From contig JAUSFL010000008.1 of assembly GCA_030649735.1 (NCBI GenBank), forward strand, positions 1-64,000: a stretch of DNA of 64,000 bases, given 5' to 3'. The first letter of the stretch is position 1. Every line of letters begins with the position of its first letter. Positions 46,534-54,469 of this stretch are shown piece after piece. The DNA comes from Candidatus Iainarchaeum sp. Its GTDB lineage: Archaea; Iainarchaeota; Iainarchaeia; Iainarchaeales; UBA10191. The translations under genes were made by a program, and so were the position numbers. Under the pieces are notes generated by a model, which was given only the letters and a program-made list of their open reading frames with translations, was not told where the DNA came from and searched no databases.

Positions 46534-47255
46534 TCACCTTTGAAAACTTCAATTTCCGCTTTTTCCTTTCCAATGACCAGGATGTTTTTTTCAGTTGTCT
46601 GGAATTCTTCGCTTCCGGAATTCAACTGCAAAATGCGCTCTTTTGTCAATGTGCCCGGAATTATTTCCGCGACTTTTGCTGTTTTTCCAACGTGCTTTCC
46701 TGCAATTAGCAGCACTGTGCTTCCTTCCTGTAGTTTGAGCTCTTGAATTATCTTGTTTTCTGGCACTTGCGTCTTGACGCTGTCGCCTGGCTTCAAGTCT
46801 GTTTTTGCAAGAATGAAGTTTCTTCCGTCACTGCTTGAAAGCATTATTTTTCCGCCTTTCATTGCCTTTTTTGACATGATTCTTGCAATCTTGAAGTTTT
46901 TTCCTGCGGGAAGCTCGCGAATTACAAGCCTTCCATTAGTGTCTATAAGAACCCTGAATGATTTTTTCAATTCTTTAATCTCAATAATGTCAAACAGCCC
47001 GATTGGAAAATTTCTTTCTTTCCTTACAATTCCGTCAACTTCAATTTGGCTGTTGTTGAGCAGGAATTTGATTTCTTTCGTGTTTTTGACAATTTTCATT
47101 ATGTCCCTTAGCGCAAACCCTAAAGGGACGCTTAATTTTTTCGCGTGAGTTCCCGGCCTGTAGGCTATTGTCCAGTTTTTTGTCTTGCGCGGCATGAAGT
47201 GCGATTTTGGGGCGCTTAGTGTCTTTTGCTGTTTTGAACCTTGCTTTTTTGCCAT
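46530..47255 (-). CDS. rps4e: 30S ribosomal protein S4e
   Basis: YRPGTHAKKLSVPLGFALRDIMKIVKNTKEIKFLLNNSQIEVDGIVRKERNFPIGLFDII. Confidence 0.96.
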   Translation of the reverse strand: MAKKQGSKQQKTLSAPKSHFMPRKTKNWTIAYRPGTHAKKLSVPLGFALRDIMKIVKNTKEIKFLLNNSQIEVDGIVRKERNFPIGLFDIIEIKELKKSFRVLIDTNGRLVIRELPAGKNFKIARIMSKKAMKGGKIMLSSSDGRNFILAKTDLKPGDSVKTQVPENKIIQELKLQEGSTVLLIAGKHVGKTAKVAEIIPGTLTKERILQLNSGSEEFQTTEKNILVIGKEKAEIEVFKGE

Positions 47256-47259
47256 TTTC

Positions 47260-47631
47260 TCACTTTCCCTTCTTTGCAGGCTTTGGTTTTTTCTGCTTCA
47301 GTCTTTTGTCGTCATTCCTGTCAATTTCTGTAACTATCAAGTTTGAAGCGTTGATTCCCAATGGCTTTTCTGTGCCGTCGCTTTTTTTTACTTTGATTCC
47401 GTCAATGAAGACCCTGAACTTGTGCCTGTCAATGCCCGTGACTTTTCCATTGGCTTTGGTGTGCTCTCCGCGCATTACTTTGACAGTGTCGCCTTTTTTT
47501 ACTGTGATGTTTCTTAAGCCGAGCTCTTTTCGCAATTCCTTGCTCAAGTGCGCCTTGACGAATTTTTTCCTGTCTTTCAGGCTTGCTGAAAGCATTTCTT
47601 TCCTTTGCTTTTTAGGCTTTTTTGACACCAT
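47260..47631 (-). CDS. rplX: 50S ribosomal protein L24
   Basis: GLRNITVKKGDTVKVMRGEHTKANGKVTGID. Confidence 0.95.
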   Translation of the reverse strand: MVSKKPKKQRKEMLSASLKDRKKFVKAHLSKELRKELGLRNITVKKGDTVKVMRGEHTKANGKVTGIDRHKFRVFIDGIKVKKSDGTEKPLGINASNLIVTEIDRNDDKRLKQKKPKPAKKGK

Positions 47632-47664
47632 CTTAATTCACCAATATATCAACTTATATAATAT

Positions 47665-48063
47665 TCAAATTACTGCAGTTGCGAGCCCAGCTACTTTTGC
47701 CCAGCGTTCTCCAACTTCTTTTGCGACTACTCCTTTCACTTCGCTTGCTTTTGGAAGGCCTTTTTCATCCACTAGGACCACTGCGTTGTCTTCGAATTTA
47801 ATGCGTGTTCCGTCAGGCCTTTTGTACTCTTTCTTGACTCGGACTACAACTGCCCTTTCGATTTTTTTCTTGATTTCCGGCTTTCCCTTGCTTACCACGA
47901 CATTCACCATGTCTGCAATTCCTGCAGCCGGCTTTTGCCTGTATTTTGTATGGTGCCCGAAAACAGTGATTATGTAGACCTCTTTTGCTCCGCTGTTGTC
48001 AGTGCAAACGCAGGTTGTGTTCTGGTTCAGTGTTTTTGTTATTGAAGCGCTGATTGGTTTCAT
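47665..48063 (-). CDS. rplN: 50S ribosomal protein L14
   Basis: TTCVCTDNSGAKEVYIITVFGHHTKYRQKPAAGIADMVNVVVSKGKP. Confidence 0.97.
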   Translation of the reverse strand: MKPISASITKTLNQNTTCVCTDNSGAKEVYIITVFGHHTKYRQKPAAGIADMVNVVVSKGKPEIKKKIERAVVVRVKKEYKRPDGTRIKFEDNAVVLVDEKGLPKASEVKGVVAKEVGERWAKVAGLATAVI

Positions 48064-48440
48064 TGCTTTTCACCTTTTATTGCCGCTGTTTTTATTTTCT
48101 TGTCGGGCTTTTTTGCCATTGATTCTTTCTTTTCTTCCGGCCTTTCGGCGCGCTTGTCAATGCTCATGATTGTGAAGTTTTTTGTCTTGCTTAATTTTCT
48201 TGTTTCCCCGACTGTTACAATGTCTCCTTCTTTGGCGTTCATGCAGCCCGGATTGTGTGCCGCAATCTTTGACTTGACTTTCTTGTATCTCTCGTACTTT
48301 TTCACGAAATGCACCACTTCTCTTTCTACTTTGATTGTCTTTGGGGCTTTTGCCGAGACTACTTTGCCAGTAAAGACATTTCCCCTTACCTTGACATTGC
48401 CGTGAACATAGCATTTTTCATCATTGCATTCTTGCGCCAT
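48060..48440 (-). CDS. rpsQ: 30S ribosomal protein S17
   Basis: GNVKVRGNVFTGKVVSAKAPKTIKVEREVVHFVKKYERYKKVKSKIAAHNPGCMNAKEGDIV. Confidence 0.97.
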   Translation of the reverse strand: MAQECNDEKCYVHGNVKVRGNVFTGKVVSAKAPKTIKVEREVVHFVKKYERYKKVKSKIAAHNPGCMNAKEGDIVTVGETRKLSKTKNFTIMSIDKRAERPEEKKESMAKKPDKKIKTAAIKGEKQ

Positions 48441-48443
48441 TTT

Positions 48444-48749
48444 TTACACCATTGCCTTCATTTTTTTCGCGAGAGCTTTTATTCGGTCTTCGGGCCTGAA
48501 TTCAATCAGTTCTCCGGAAATCCGCGCTTTTTTTCCCGCAATTTCAAACTCAAAAATGTTTCCTTTCTTTTCCACCTTTTTCATTCCGTTTTTTGTTTCA
48601 ATCTCGAATGTTTTTTTCGTTTCCCACAGCAATCTTCCGCTGAGTCCTTTTTTTGAAGGGTCTTTGCTTTCCGCAATCCTGACTTGCAGTCCATTAAGCT
48701 CGTGCATTGGAAGCAATTCCGCACAAAGCCCAAAATCATGCTCCTTCAA
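48444..48749 (-). CDS. rnp1: ribonuclease P protein component 1 (Rpp29/POP4)
   Basis: LSGRLLWETKKTFEIETKNGMKKVEKKGNIFEFEI; position between S17 and SUI1. Confidence 0.9.
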   Translation of the reverse strand: MKEHDFGLCAELLPMHELNGLQVRIAESKDPSKKGLSGRLLWETKKTFEIETKNGMKKVEKKGNIFEFEIAGKKARISGELIEFRPEDRIKALAKKMKAMV

Positions 48750-49044
48750 TCAATTCCTCCTTGTATCCTTGCTGTTTAAGCATTTCTTTGACTTTCTTTC
48801 GATGGTCGCCTTGCAATTCAATGGTTTTGTCCTTTAAGGTTCCGCCGCAGGCAAGCTTTTTTTTCAAAAGCTTCTCTAGCTCTTTGGCTTTTTCCTTGTC
48901 GTCAAAACCGCTTACTGTTGTCACGATTTTCTTGAAGCTTGTTCGCATCAGCCTTATTTTGATTTTTTGCGTTTCTTTCTCGATTTCAACGCAAACGCAA
49001 AGGCTTTTCGGCAAGCCGCAAGTCTGGCATATTTCCTCGACCAT
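48736..49044 (-). CDS. translation initiation factor SUI1/eIF1-like
   Basis: CQTCGLPKSLCVCVEIEKETQKIKIRLMRTSFKKIVTTVSGFDDK...LACGGTLKDKTIELQGDHRKKVKEMLKQQGY. Confidence 0.95.
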   Translation of the reverse strand: MVEEICQTCGLPKSLCVCVEIEKETQKIKIRLMRTSFKKIVTTVSGFDDKEKAKELEKLLKKKLACGGTLKDKTIELQGDHRKKVKEMLKQQGYKEELIEGA

Positions 49045-49287
49045 TTACTTTTTTGCCTCCGTTTTTTTGCTTGCGTTTTGCAAACTTTTAGTCTGCTTTT
49101 CCTGAATGATTGTCAAGCATCTTGCAATGTCCCTGCGCAGGTTTCCTATTGTTGCGGGCTTTTCAGGCCTTGTTCCAGAGCTTTTAATGCTTCTTTCTTT
49201 CGCGAGCTTTGCCTTTAACTCTGCTGCCTTGTCCTCTAGCTCTTGCACTCCAAGGCCCCTGAACTGCGAGATTTTTTTCTTAGTCAT
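49045..49287 (-). CDS. rpmC: 50S ribosomal protein L29
   Basis: LEDKAAELKAKLAKERSIKSSGTRPEKPATIGNLRRDIARCLTIIQEK. Confidence 0.93.
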   Translation of the reverse strand: MTKKKISQFRGLGVQELEDKAAELKAKLAKERSIKSSGTRPEKPATIGNLRRDIARCLTIIQEKQTKSLQNASKKTEAKK

Positions 49288-50264
49288 TTTTCTTCACTTT
49301 TTTCTTTTGCTTCTTTTTCATGCTCTTTGTGGACTTCTTTCTTTTCAGAATGCTCTTTTTTCTCGTGCTCTTTGTGCGCTGGAGCCTCTTTCTTTTCTTC
49401 CTTGTGAACGTGAGTTTCGTGTTCCTTGTGTGAATGCGCTTCATGCTCTTTTTTTTCATGAGTGTTAGATTGTGCTTCTTTCTTTTCTGAGTGCTCTTTT
49501 TTCTCCACTGTTTTCTTTTTTTCCTCTTGCTTGTCTTCTGCTTTGACTTTTTCAGTCTCGAATTCTAAAGGCTTTGTTATTGTCCCTTCGGTTTTTGTTG
49601 AGAGCGCTTCTTCCGCCTTTTTTGTCGCGTTTTCTATCGCTTCCTGCCTTTTTGCAAAAAGCTCTTTCAAGTTTATCTTGTCAGGGAATACTGTGTCTGG
49701 ATGCACTATGCGCAGTTTTATTCCAATCGCGCCGTATTTTGGGTATGCTGTGACTTTGGCGTAATCGACAAGCTTTACCTGGTCTCCGGTTTTTTTCATG
49801 TATCCTGTCGCAATCCTTTGCTTTCTTTTTCTTTCTCCTTTTCCGCCCAATGCTCCTGCAAGCACTAATTCCACTCCTTGCGCGCCTTTCATTGAAATGT
49901 CATGCACTACTTTGTAGGCAATGCTTCTCCAGCTGTATCCGCGCTCTAAAAGCATTTTCAGCCTGTCTGCTGTTGCCTTGGCGTCAAGTTCTGGAACTTT
50001 GATTTCTTGGATTTCCAATTGCGGGTTTTCAATCTTGAATTTTTCCCCAAGCTCGAGAGTTAAGCGTTTTATGTTTTGCCCGCTTTTTCCGATTGCAAGC
50101 CCCGGGTGCGTTACATTAACTATGATTCTAGTGACTAGTGGAGTTTTCACTATGTCAAGCTTTGTGAATCCTGCCCTGTCCATGTTCTTTCGGATGTAGT
50201 TTTCTAGCTCGATTTTTTTCATGTTTTGCTGAATAAAGGTTCTTTCAATCAAGTTTTTCACCAT
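49284..50264 (-). CDS. rpsC: 30S ribosomal protein S3 with long His/Glu/Lys-rich C-terminal tail
   Basis: KH-domain core plus tail EHEAHSHKEHETHVHKEEKKEAPAHKEHEKKEHSEKKEVHKEHEKEAKE. Confidence 0.96.
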   Translation of the reverse strand: MVKNLIERTFIQQNMKKIELENYIRKNMDRAGFTKLDIVKTPLVTRIIVNVTHPGLAIGKSGQNIKRLTLELGEKFKIENPQLEIQEIKVPELDAKATADRLKMLLERGYSWRSIAYKVVHDISMKGAQGVELVLAGALGGKGERKRKQRIATGYMKKTGDQVKLVDYAKVTAYPKYGAIGIKLRIVHPDTVFPDKINLKELFAKRQEAIENATKKAEEALSTKTEGTITKPLEFETEKVKAEDKQEEKKKTVEKKEHSEKKEAQSNTHEKKEHEAHSHKEHETHVHKEEKKEAPAHKEHEKKEHSEKKEVHKEHEKEAKEKSEEK

Positions 50265-50265
50265 T

Positions 50266-50754
50266 TTATGCCGCGTTTTCCCTTGCTATTACTTCCAAAT
50301 GTGCCGCTTTTTTAACGTGGGTTTTTCCTGAAATTTTTCCCTGCTTTTGATGGCTTGTCCTTCCAACGCCTTTGCTTGCAAAAGCATGAATGATTATCAA
50401 ATTTTCTGCGTTAAGCCCTTTGTAGTCTGCGTTTGCTTTCAATTGCTCTAAAAGCTCGACCCATTTTGTCGCGCATCTTTTAGGGTATCTTCCTGTTTTT
50501 GTGTGGCTTATTGCGTCTCCTTTCCTGTGCGGGACTTCCTTGTTGTAGCGCCTTAAAGGCAAGTGCCTTGTTTTTTCAGCGACTGCCTTCAGGAATTGTA
50601 TTGCCCACGCGACTCTTTTGCCCTTGATTTCACGGCTTATTTCAGTGCTGTACTTCAGGCTTACTGGCGCGTTGTTTGCTATGGCCTTGGCTATTGTTTT
50701 TTCAGTGCCGAGAGAGAATTGAACATTGTAATTTTTCTTGCTCATTCCAATCAT
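50266..50754 (-). CDS. rplV: 50S ribosomal protein L22
   Basis: VSLKYSTEISREIKGKRVAWAIQFLKAVAEKTRHLPLRRYNKEVPHRKG. Confidence 0.96.
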   Translation of the reverse strand: MIGMSKKNYNVQFSLGTEKTIAKAIANNAPVSLKYSTEISREIKGKRVAWAIQFLKAVAEKTRHLPLRRYNKEVPHRKGDAISHTKTGRYPKRCATKWVELLEQLKANADYKGLNAENLIIIHAFASKGVGRTSHQKQGKISGKTHVKKAAHLEVIARENAA

Positions 50755-51152
50755 CCTCTTGCGTTAACTGCTGTGGAGCTTCTTGTTGCTCCAATTCCTG
50801 CCTTTCCGTGCTGTAAGCGTTTTCTTGTTTGCGAGAATTCCCCTAAAGTGTGCCCTATCATTTCGTCCTTTGCTTCCATTAAAATGAACTCGTGGCCGTT
50901 GTATATTGCAAACTTTAATCCAACAAACTTTGGCAGAATGATTGCTTCTCTTTTGTGGGTCCTGATTGATTTTGGCTCTTTTCCAGCCAGTTTTTCTTTC
51001 AATGCCTTGTCAACGCGTTTCATTAATGGGGAGTCAGTTCCGCGAAGAAGGCTTCTTCTTCTCCTGGATTTCGCGATTTTCGCGAATTCTTCATTTGACA
51101 TTTCCTTTAACTCGCCTAGAGTTTTTCCCTTGTAATTGAATTCTTTAGCCAA
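50751..51152 (-). CDS. rpsS: 30S ribosomal protein S19
   Basis: IRTHKREAIILPKFVGLKFAIYNGHEFILMEAKDEMIGHTLGEFSQTRK. Confidence 0.97.
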   Translation of the reverse strand: MAKEFNYKGKTLGELKEMSNEEFAKIAKSRRRRSLLRGTDSPLMKRVDKALKEKLAGKEPKSIRTHKREAIILPKFVGLKFAIYNGHEFILMEAKDEMIGHTLGEFSQTRKRLQHGKAGIGATRSSTAVNARG

Positions 51153-51165
51153 TTTTTCACCTTGA

Positions 51166-51888
51166 TTATTTCTTTAATCTTCCTGTTCTTTTGCTTGCAA
51201 TTGCCCCGACTTTTCTTCCAGGAGGAGCATGCCTTGAAGTAGACTTTGACTTTCCTGCGTGATGCTGGCCTCCGCCGAATGGATGGCTTAAAGGATTCAT
51301 TGCGACTCCTCTCACGCTTGGGTACTTGTGGTGCTTTGCGCGCATTTTGTGGAATGCAGCCCCTGCCTTTACCAATGGCTTTTCGCCTCTTCCGCTTCCT
51401 GCTCCGCACCCGATTGTTGCCCTGCAGCCTGGATTTAATTGCACTGTTTGGCCTGAAGGCAGTTTTACAAAAACTGTCTTGCTGTCTTTTGTCATTACCA
51501 GCCCGTACAGTCCGGAGCTTTTTATCAAGACTCCGCCATCGCCTGGTGTTTTTTCAACGCAAAATACTGGGGCTCCTTCAACAATTTCTCTTAATGGAAG
51601 CACGTTTCCGACACTCAATGCGGCTTTTTTTCCAAGCTCTATGTTTTGCCCCACGCTTAATCCTTCAGCAGCCAGCATTACGACTTCTTTGCCGTTTTCG
51701 AAATTTACTTTTGCCAATACTCCGCTGTGCAATTGGTCAATGAATAATTCTGAAACTCTTCCCCTGATTAATTCAGCGTCTTTAACGTCGTTTAATGTCA
51801 AGTATCCACTCTTGGCTTTGGCGTTCATTGACGCCTTGTAGGTTGGAGAACCTTTTCCTGCCCTTTGAGTCCTTGTTCTTTGCGCCAT
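51166..51888 (-). CDS. rplB: 50S ribosomal protein L2
   Basis: RTQRAGKGSPTYKA...AMNPLSHPFGGGQHHAGKSKSTSRHAPPGRKVGAIASKRTGRLKK. Confidence 0.97.
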   Translation of the reverse strand: MAQRTRTQRAGKGSPTYKASMNAKAKSGYLTLNDVKDAELIRGRVSELFIDQLHSGVLAKVNFENGKEVVMLAAEGLSVGQNIELGKKAALSVGNVLPLREIVEGAPVFCVEKTPGDGGVLIKSSGLYGLVMTKDSKTVFVKLPSGQTVQLNPGCRATIGCGAGSGRGEKPLVKAGAAFHKMRAKHHKYPSVRGVAMNPLSHPFGGGQHHAGKSKSTSRHAPPGRKVGAIASKRTGRLKK

Positions 51889-51894
51889 AAAATA

Positions 51895-52386
51895 TTACAC
51901 TACTCCAAGCTTTGTCGCCAATTCTTGGGCCTTGAATGCCTTTCCTAATTTAACAATTGCCTTTTTCCTGCCTTGATTGTCCCTTAATGTCTGCACGCTT
52001 TCTACTTTTACTGCATAAAGCTTTTCTATTGCAGTCCTGATGTCTATTTTTGATGCTTTTTGGTTTACAATGAATGTGATTTTGTTTTGCGCTTCAATCG
52101 CGCCGACTGCCTTTTCTGAAATTAATGGAAAAATCAATACTTCATTCAATTCCATTCCAGACTCTGTTTTTTCATGGCTTGCTTTTGGGACAAAGATTGC
52201 CTTTTCTTTCTTGGTCTCTTTTTTCTCGGCTGCTGCCTTTTTTGAACTTACTGCCTCTTCGCTCCAAATGTCTTCCTTTTCCGCCTTTGCAGCGTCTTTC
52301 TTCAATTTTGCAGCCTTTGGCTGGTTTGAAGCCTTGCTTTTCAAGTCTGCTTTTGCGCCTTTTGAAGTGTAGTCTTTTTCAGTCAT
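51895..52386 (-). CDS. rplW: 50S ribosomal protein L23 with Lys/Ala/Glu-rich N-terminal extension
   Basis: C-terminal core LIFPLISEKAVGAIEAQNKITFIVNQKASKIDIRTAIEKLYAVKVESVQTL. Confidence 0.95.
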   Translation of the reverse strand: MTEKDYTSKGAKADLKSKASNQPKAAKLKKDAAKAEKEDIWSEEAVSSKKAAAEKKETKKEKAIFVPKASHEKTESGMELNEVLIFPLISEKAVGAIEAQNKITFIVNQKASKIDIRTAIEKLYAVKVESVQTLRDNQGRKKAIVKLGKAFKAQELATKLGVV

Positions 52387-53189
52387 TGCAATTCCTTCAA
52401 TGCTTTTTCAGTAATAATCGTCAATCTTCCCGCATTGGTTCCTGGAGCCAATTGCTCAGCGTTCAATAATTTTGCTGCAACAACGTCAACGCCTTCAAAA
52501 TTCCTTGCCGCTTTTTCGACAGTTGTTTTTGATTTTGAAACAATAATAAGCAGGCTTTTTCTTTTTTTGTACCTTCTTCCCCTTGACTTTCCTTTTCCTG
52601 CCCTTATTTGCTTTTTTGACTTTGCTTTTTCAATGTCTTGCATTACTCCAAGGCTTTCCAATACTTTTGCGACTTCTTTTGACTTTAGCAATTCTTCAAA
52701 CTTGTCTTCAATGATTATTGGAGTTTCCTTGATGATTGATTCGTCAAAAACATGCCCTCTTTTTTTCACGATTTCCTTGTCAGCGATTGCTGCAAGCGCT
52801 GAATGAGTTGCCTTTTGCTTTTCTTTCTTGTTAATGCTTTCCTGCAATACTCTCATGCTTTTTGGAGGATGCGCTTTAGGGCCTCCAACAACTCCGGCAA
52901 TTCCTGCAACTCTTCCGTAAAGCAAGAATCTCCTGTTTCTCAAGCGTGGCTTTCTTGCCCTTCCAGTATTGATTGTTCTCATTGGAGTCGGGTAATGCCT
53001 TGCTCCAATGTATTCTGCAGTGTTAGTTCTGCCTGCGCGAGGGTTTGCCCCATAGCTTTTCCGCTTTGCAGAGCGGATTGCCAATACTGCTCTTTTGATT
53101 AGATTAAAGTCAACTTCTTCATTGAATGCTTCAGGCAATTCAACGTGCTTTAATGCCTTGCCTTCTAGTGAAAAAACGCTTGCTTTCAT
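52383..53189 (-). CDS. rplD: 50S ribosomal protein L4
   Basis: LIKRAVLAIRSAKRKSYGANPRAGRTNTAEYIGARHYPTPMRTINTGRARKPR. Confidence 0.96.
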   Translation of the reverse strand: MKASVFSLEGKALKHVELPEAFNEEVDFNLIKRAVLAIRSAKRKSYGANPRAGRTNTAEYIGARHYPTPMRTINTGRARKPRLRNRRFLLYGRVAGIAGVVGGPKAHPPKSMRVLQESINKKEKQKATHSALAAIADKEIVKKRGHVFDESIIKETPIIIEDKFEELLKSKEVAKVLESLGVMQDIEKAKSKKQIRAGKGKSRGRRYKKRKSLLIIVSKSKTTVEKAARNFEGVDVVAAKLLNAEQLAPGTNAGRLTIITEKALKELQ

Positions 53190-54196
53190 AATGCCACACC
53201 TGTGCTTGGCTGTGTGCTGAAGCTTTCAATAGGTCCAATCTTCCACTTGCTTTCCAGAGTCTTTCTTGCAGGCTCCCTTAATGCAATAAGCCTTTTCACA
53301 ATGCCTGGAGTGCTTCCGGCAATCAAAATGAAATCATTCCTCAAGTCTCCGTAATCCTCAAATCCTGCTGAAGGATTGATTTTCTTGAAATCGCTTGAAA
53401 TTAGCAAAACTTTCTTGTTGAATTCCACGCGCGCGTGGTATCCGTGCTGTCCTGCCCTTGCGACAGTGAACATGATGGAGCTTGGATTCCAAGGCCCGTA
53501 AGTTCCAGGCTTTCTGTGGTATTTTCCTTTTCTTCCAAAAACCTTGACTCCAAATCTTTTTACTGGGCCTGTAGTCCCAAATCCTTTAGTGACTGCCTTG
53601 ACATCAACAAACTGGCTGTCCTTGAAAACATCCTGTGCTTTCAATTCTTGCCCTAGCTTTGATTTTGCAAAATTGAATTGCTCTTCTGGAGTCCCGCTTA
53701 ACGCAATTTCTGAAATTGCAGGCTTTTTCTTGCCCATTGTGGTCATTGCAGGATTAGTATGAACTAATAAGTGAACTTCTGAAATTTCTGATTTTCTAGC
53801 TTCCAAGTCCTCGATTTTGTGCTCTTTTTTCTTTTTTGCAAAGCTTTGCTGCCTTCTTGCCAAGTTCTTGTCAAGCTTTGCAGTCAAGACTTCGCCCAAA
53901 ACATGGCTTCCGTAAGAGTCTTTAGTGTAGGCCCTTACTCCAAAAACCTTTAATGGAGGGCATTCGAGCACAGTGCAGGGAATTTGCATTGTCATTCCTT
54001 TCTTGTGGGATTTTGCATGGTCGTTTTTTGCCATTACGTGAACCATGCCTGCCTTGTAGCCGAAAAAATTCAATGGCTTAACGCCTTCAATTTTTGAGAC
54101 AGTCTTAAAGCTAGTGAAGACTGGAGTTTCCTTTAGAGCGCGCTTTCTTGGATAGAAAGCCATGCTTCCTTCTCTTGGCTTGTGCTTTTTTCCCAT
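53186..54196 (-). CDS. rplC: 50S ribosomal protein L3
   Basis: EGVKPLNFFGYKAGMVHVMAKNDHAKSHKKGMTMQIPCTVLECPPLKVFGVRAYTKDSYGSHVLGE. Confidence 0.97.
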   Translation of the reverse strand: MGKKHKPREGSMAFYPRKRALKETPVFTSFKTVSKIEGVKPLNFFGYKAGMVHVMAKNDHAKSHKKGMTMQIPCTVLECPPLKVFGVRAYTKDSYGSHVLGEVLTAKLDKNLARRQQSFAKKKKEHKIEDLEARKSEISEVHLLVHTNPAMTTMGKKKPAISEIALSGTPEEQFNFAKSKLGQELKAQDVFKDSQFVDVKAVTKGFGTTGPVKRFGVKVFGRKGKYHRKPGTYGPWNPSSIMFTVARAGQHGYHARVEFNKKVLLISSDFKKINPSAGFEDYGDLRNDFILIAGSTPGIVKRLIALREPARKTLESKWKIGPIESFSTQPSTGVAL

Positions 54197-54419
54197 TAAA
54201 TTTCACGTGGTTGGTGTTAAAGCTGTTTTTAGAGCATCGGCATTAGGGTGCCGAAACAAAAAAATGCTTTTTGGTGGCTAAATTTTTACTGAAAAAGGAC
54301 CAGCGTTAAAACACTGGGCTTTTTGCATTTCCAGATGAAAAAACTCTCCTGGAAGTGTGCTTTATTACCTTAATATTTCAGGAAAAAGTATTTAAAGGGA
54401 AAGGTCGCTTTGCCTTTCC
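54197..54419 (-). promoter_or_regulatory. leader and promoter region of the ribosomal-protein superoperon with three hairpins
   Basis: TCGGCA..TGCCGA (54237-54254), CCAGcG..CaCTGG (54300-54317), TTCCAG..CTGGAA (54329-54354), TATA-like TTTAAATA near 54388-54396, GGAAAGG..CCTTTCC (54398-54419). Confidence 0.55.
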
Positions 54420-54469
54420 AGAACTCCTTAAAAACTACTTGGCATTTCCGCTCTTATTCTCAATTATTT

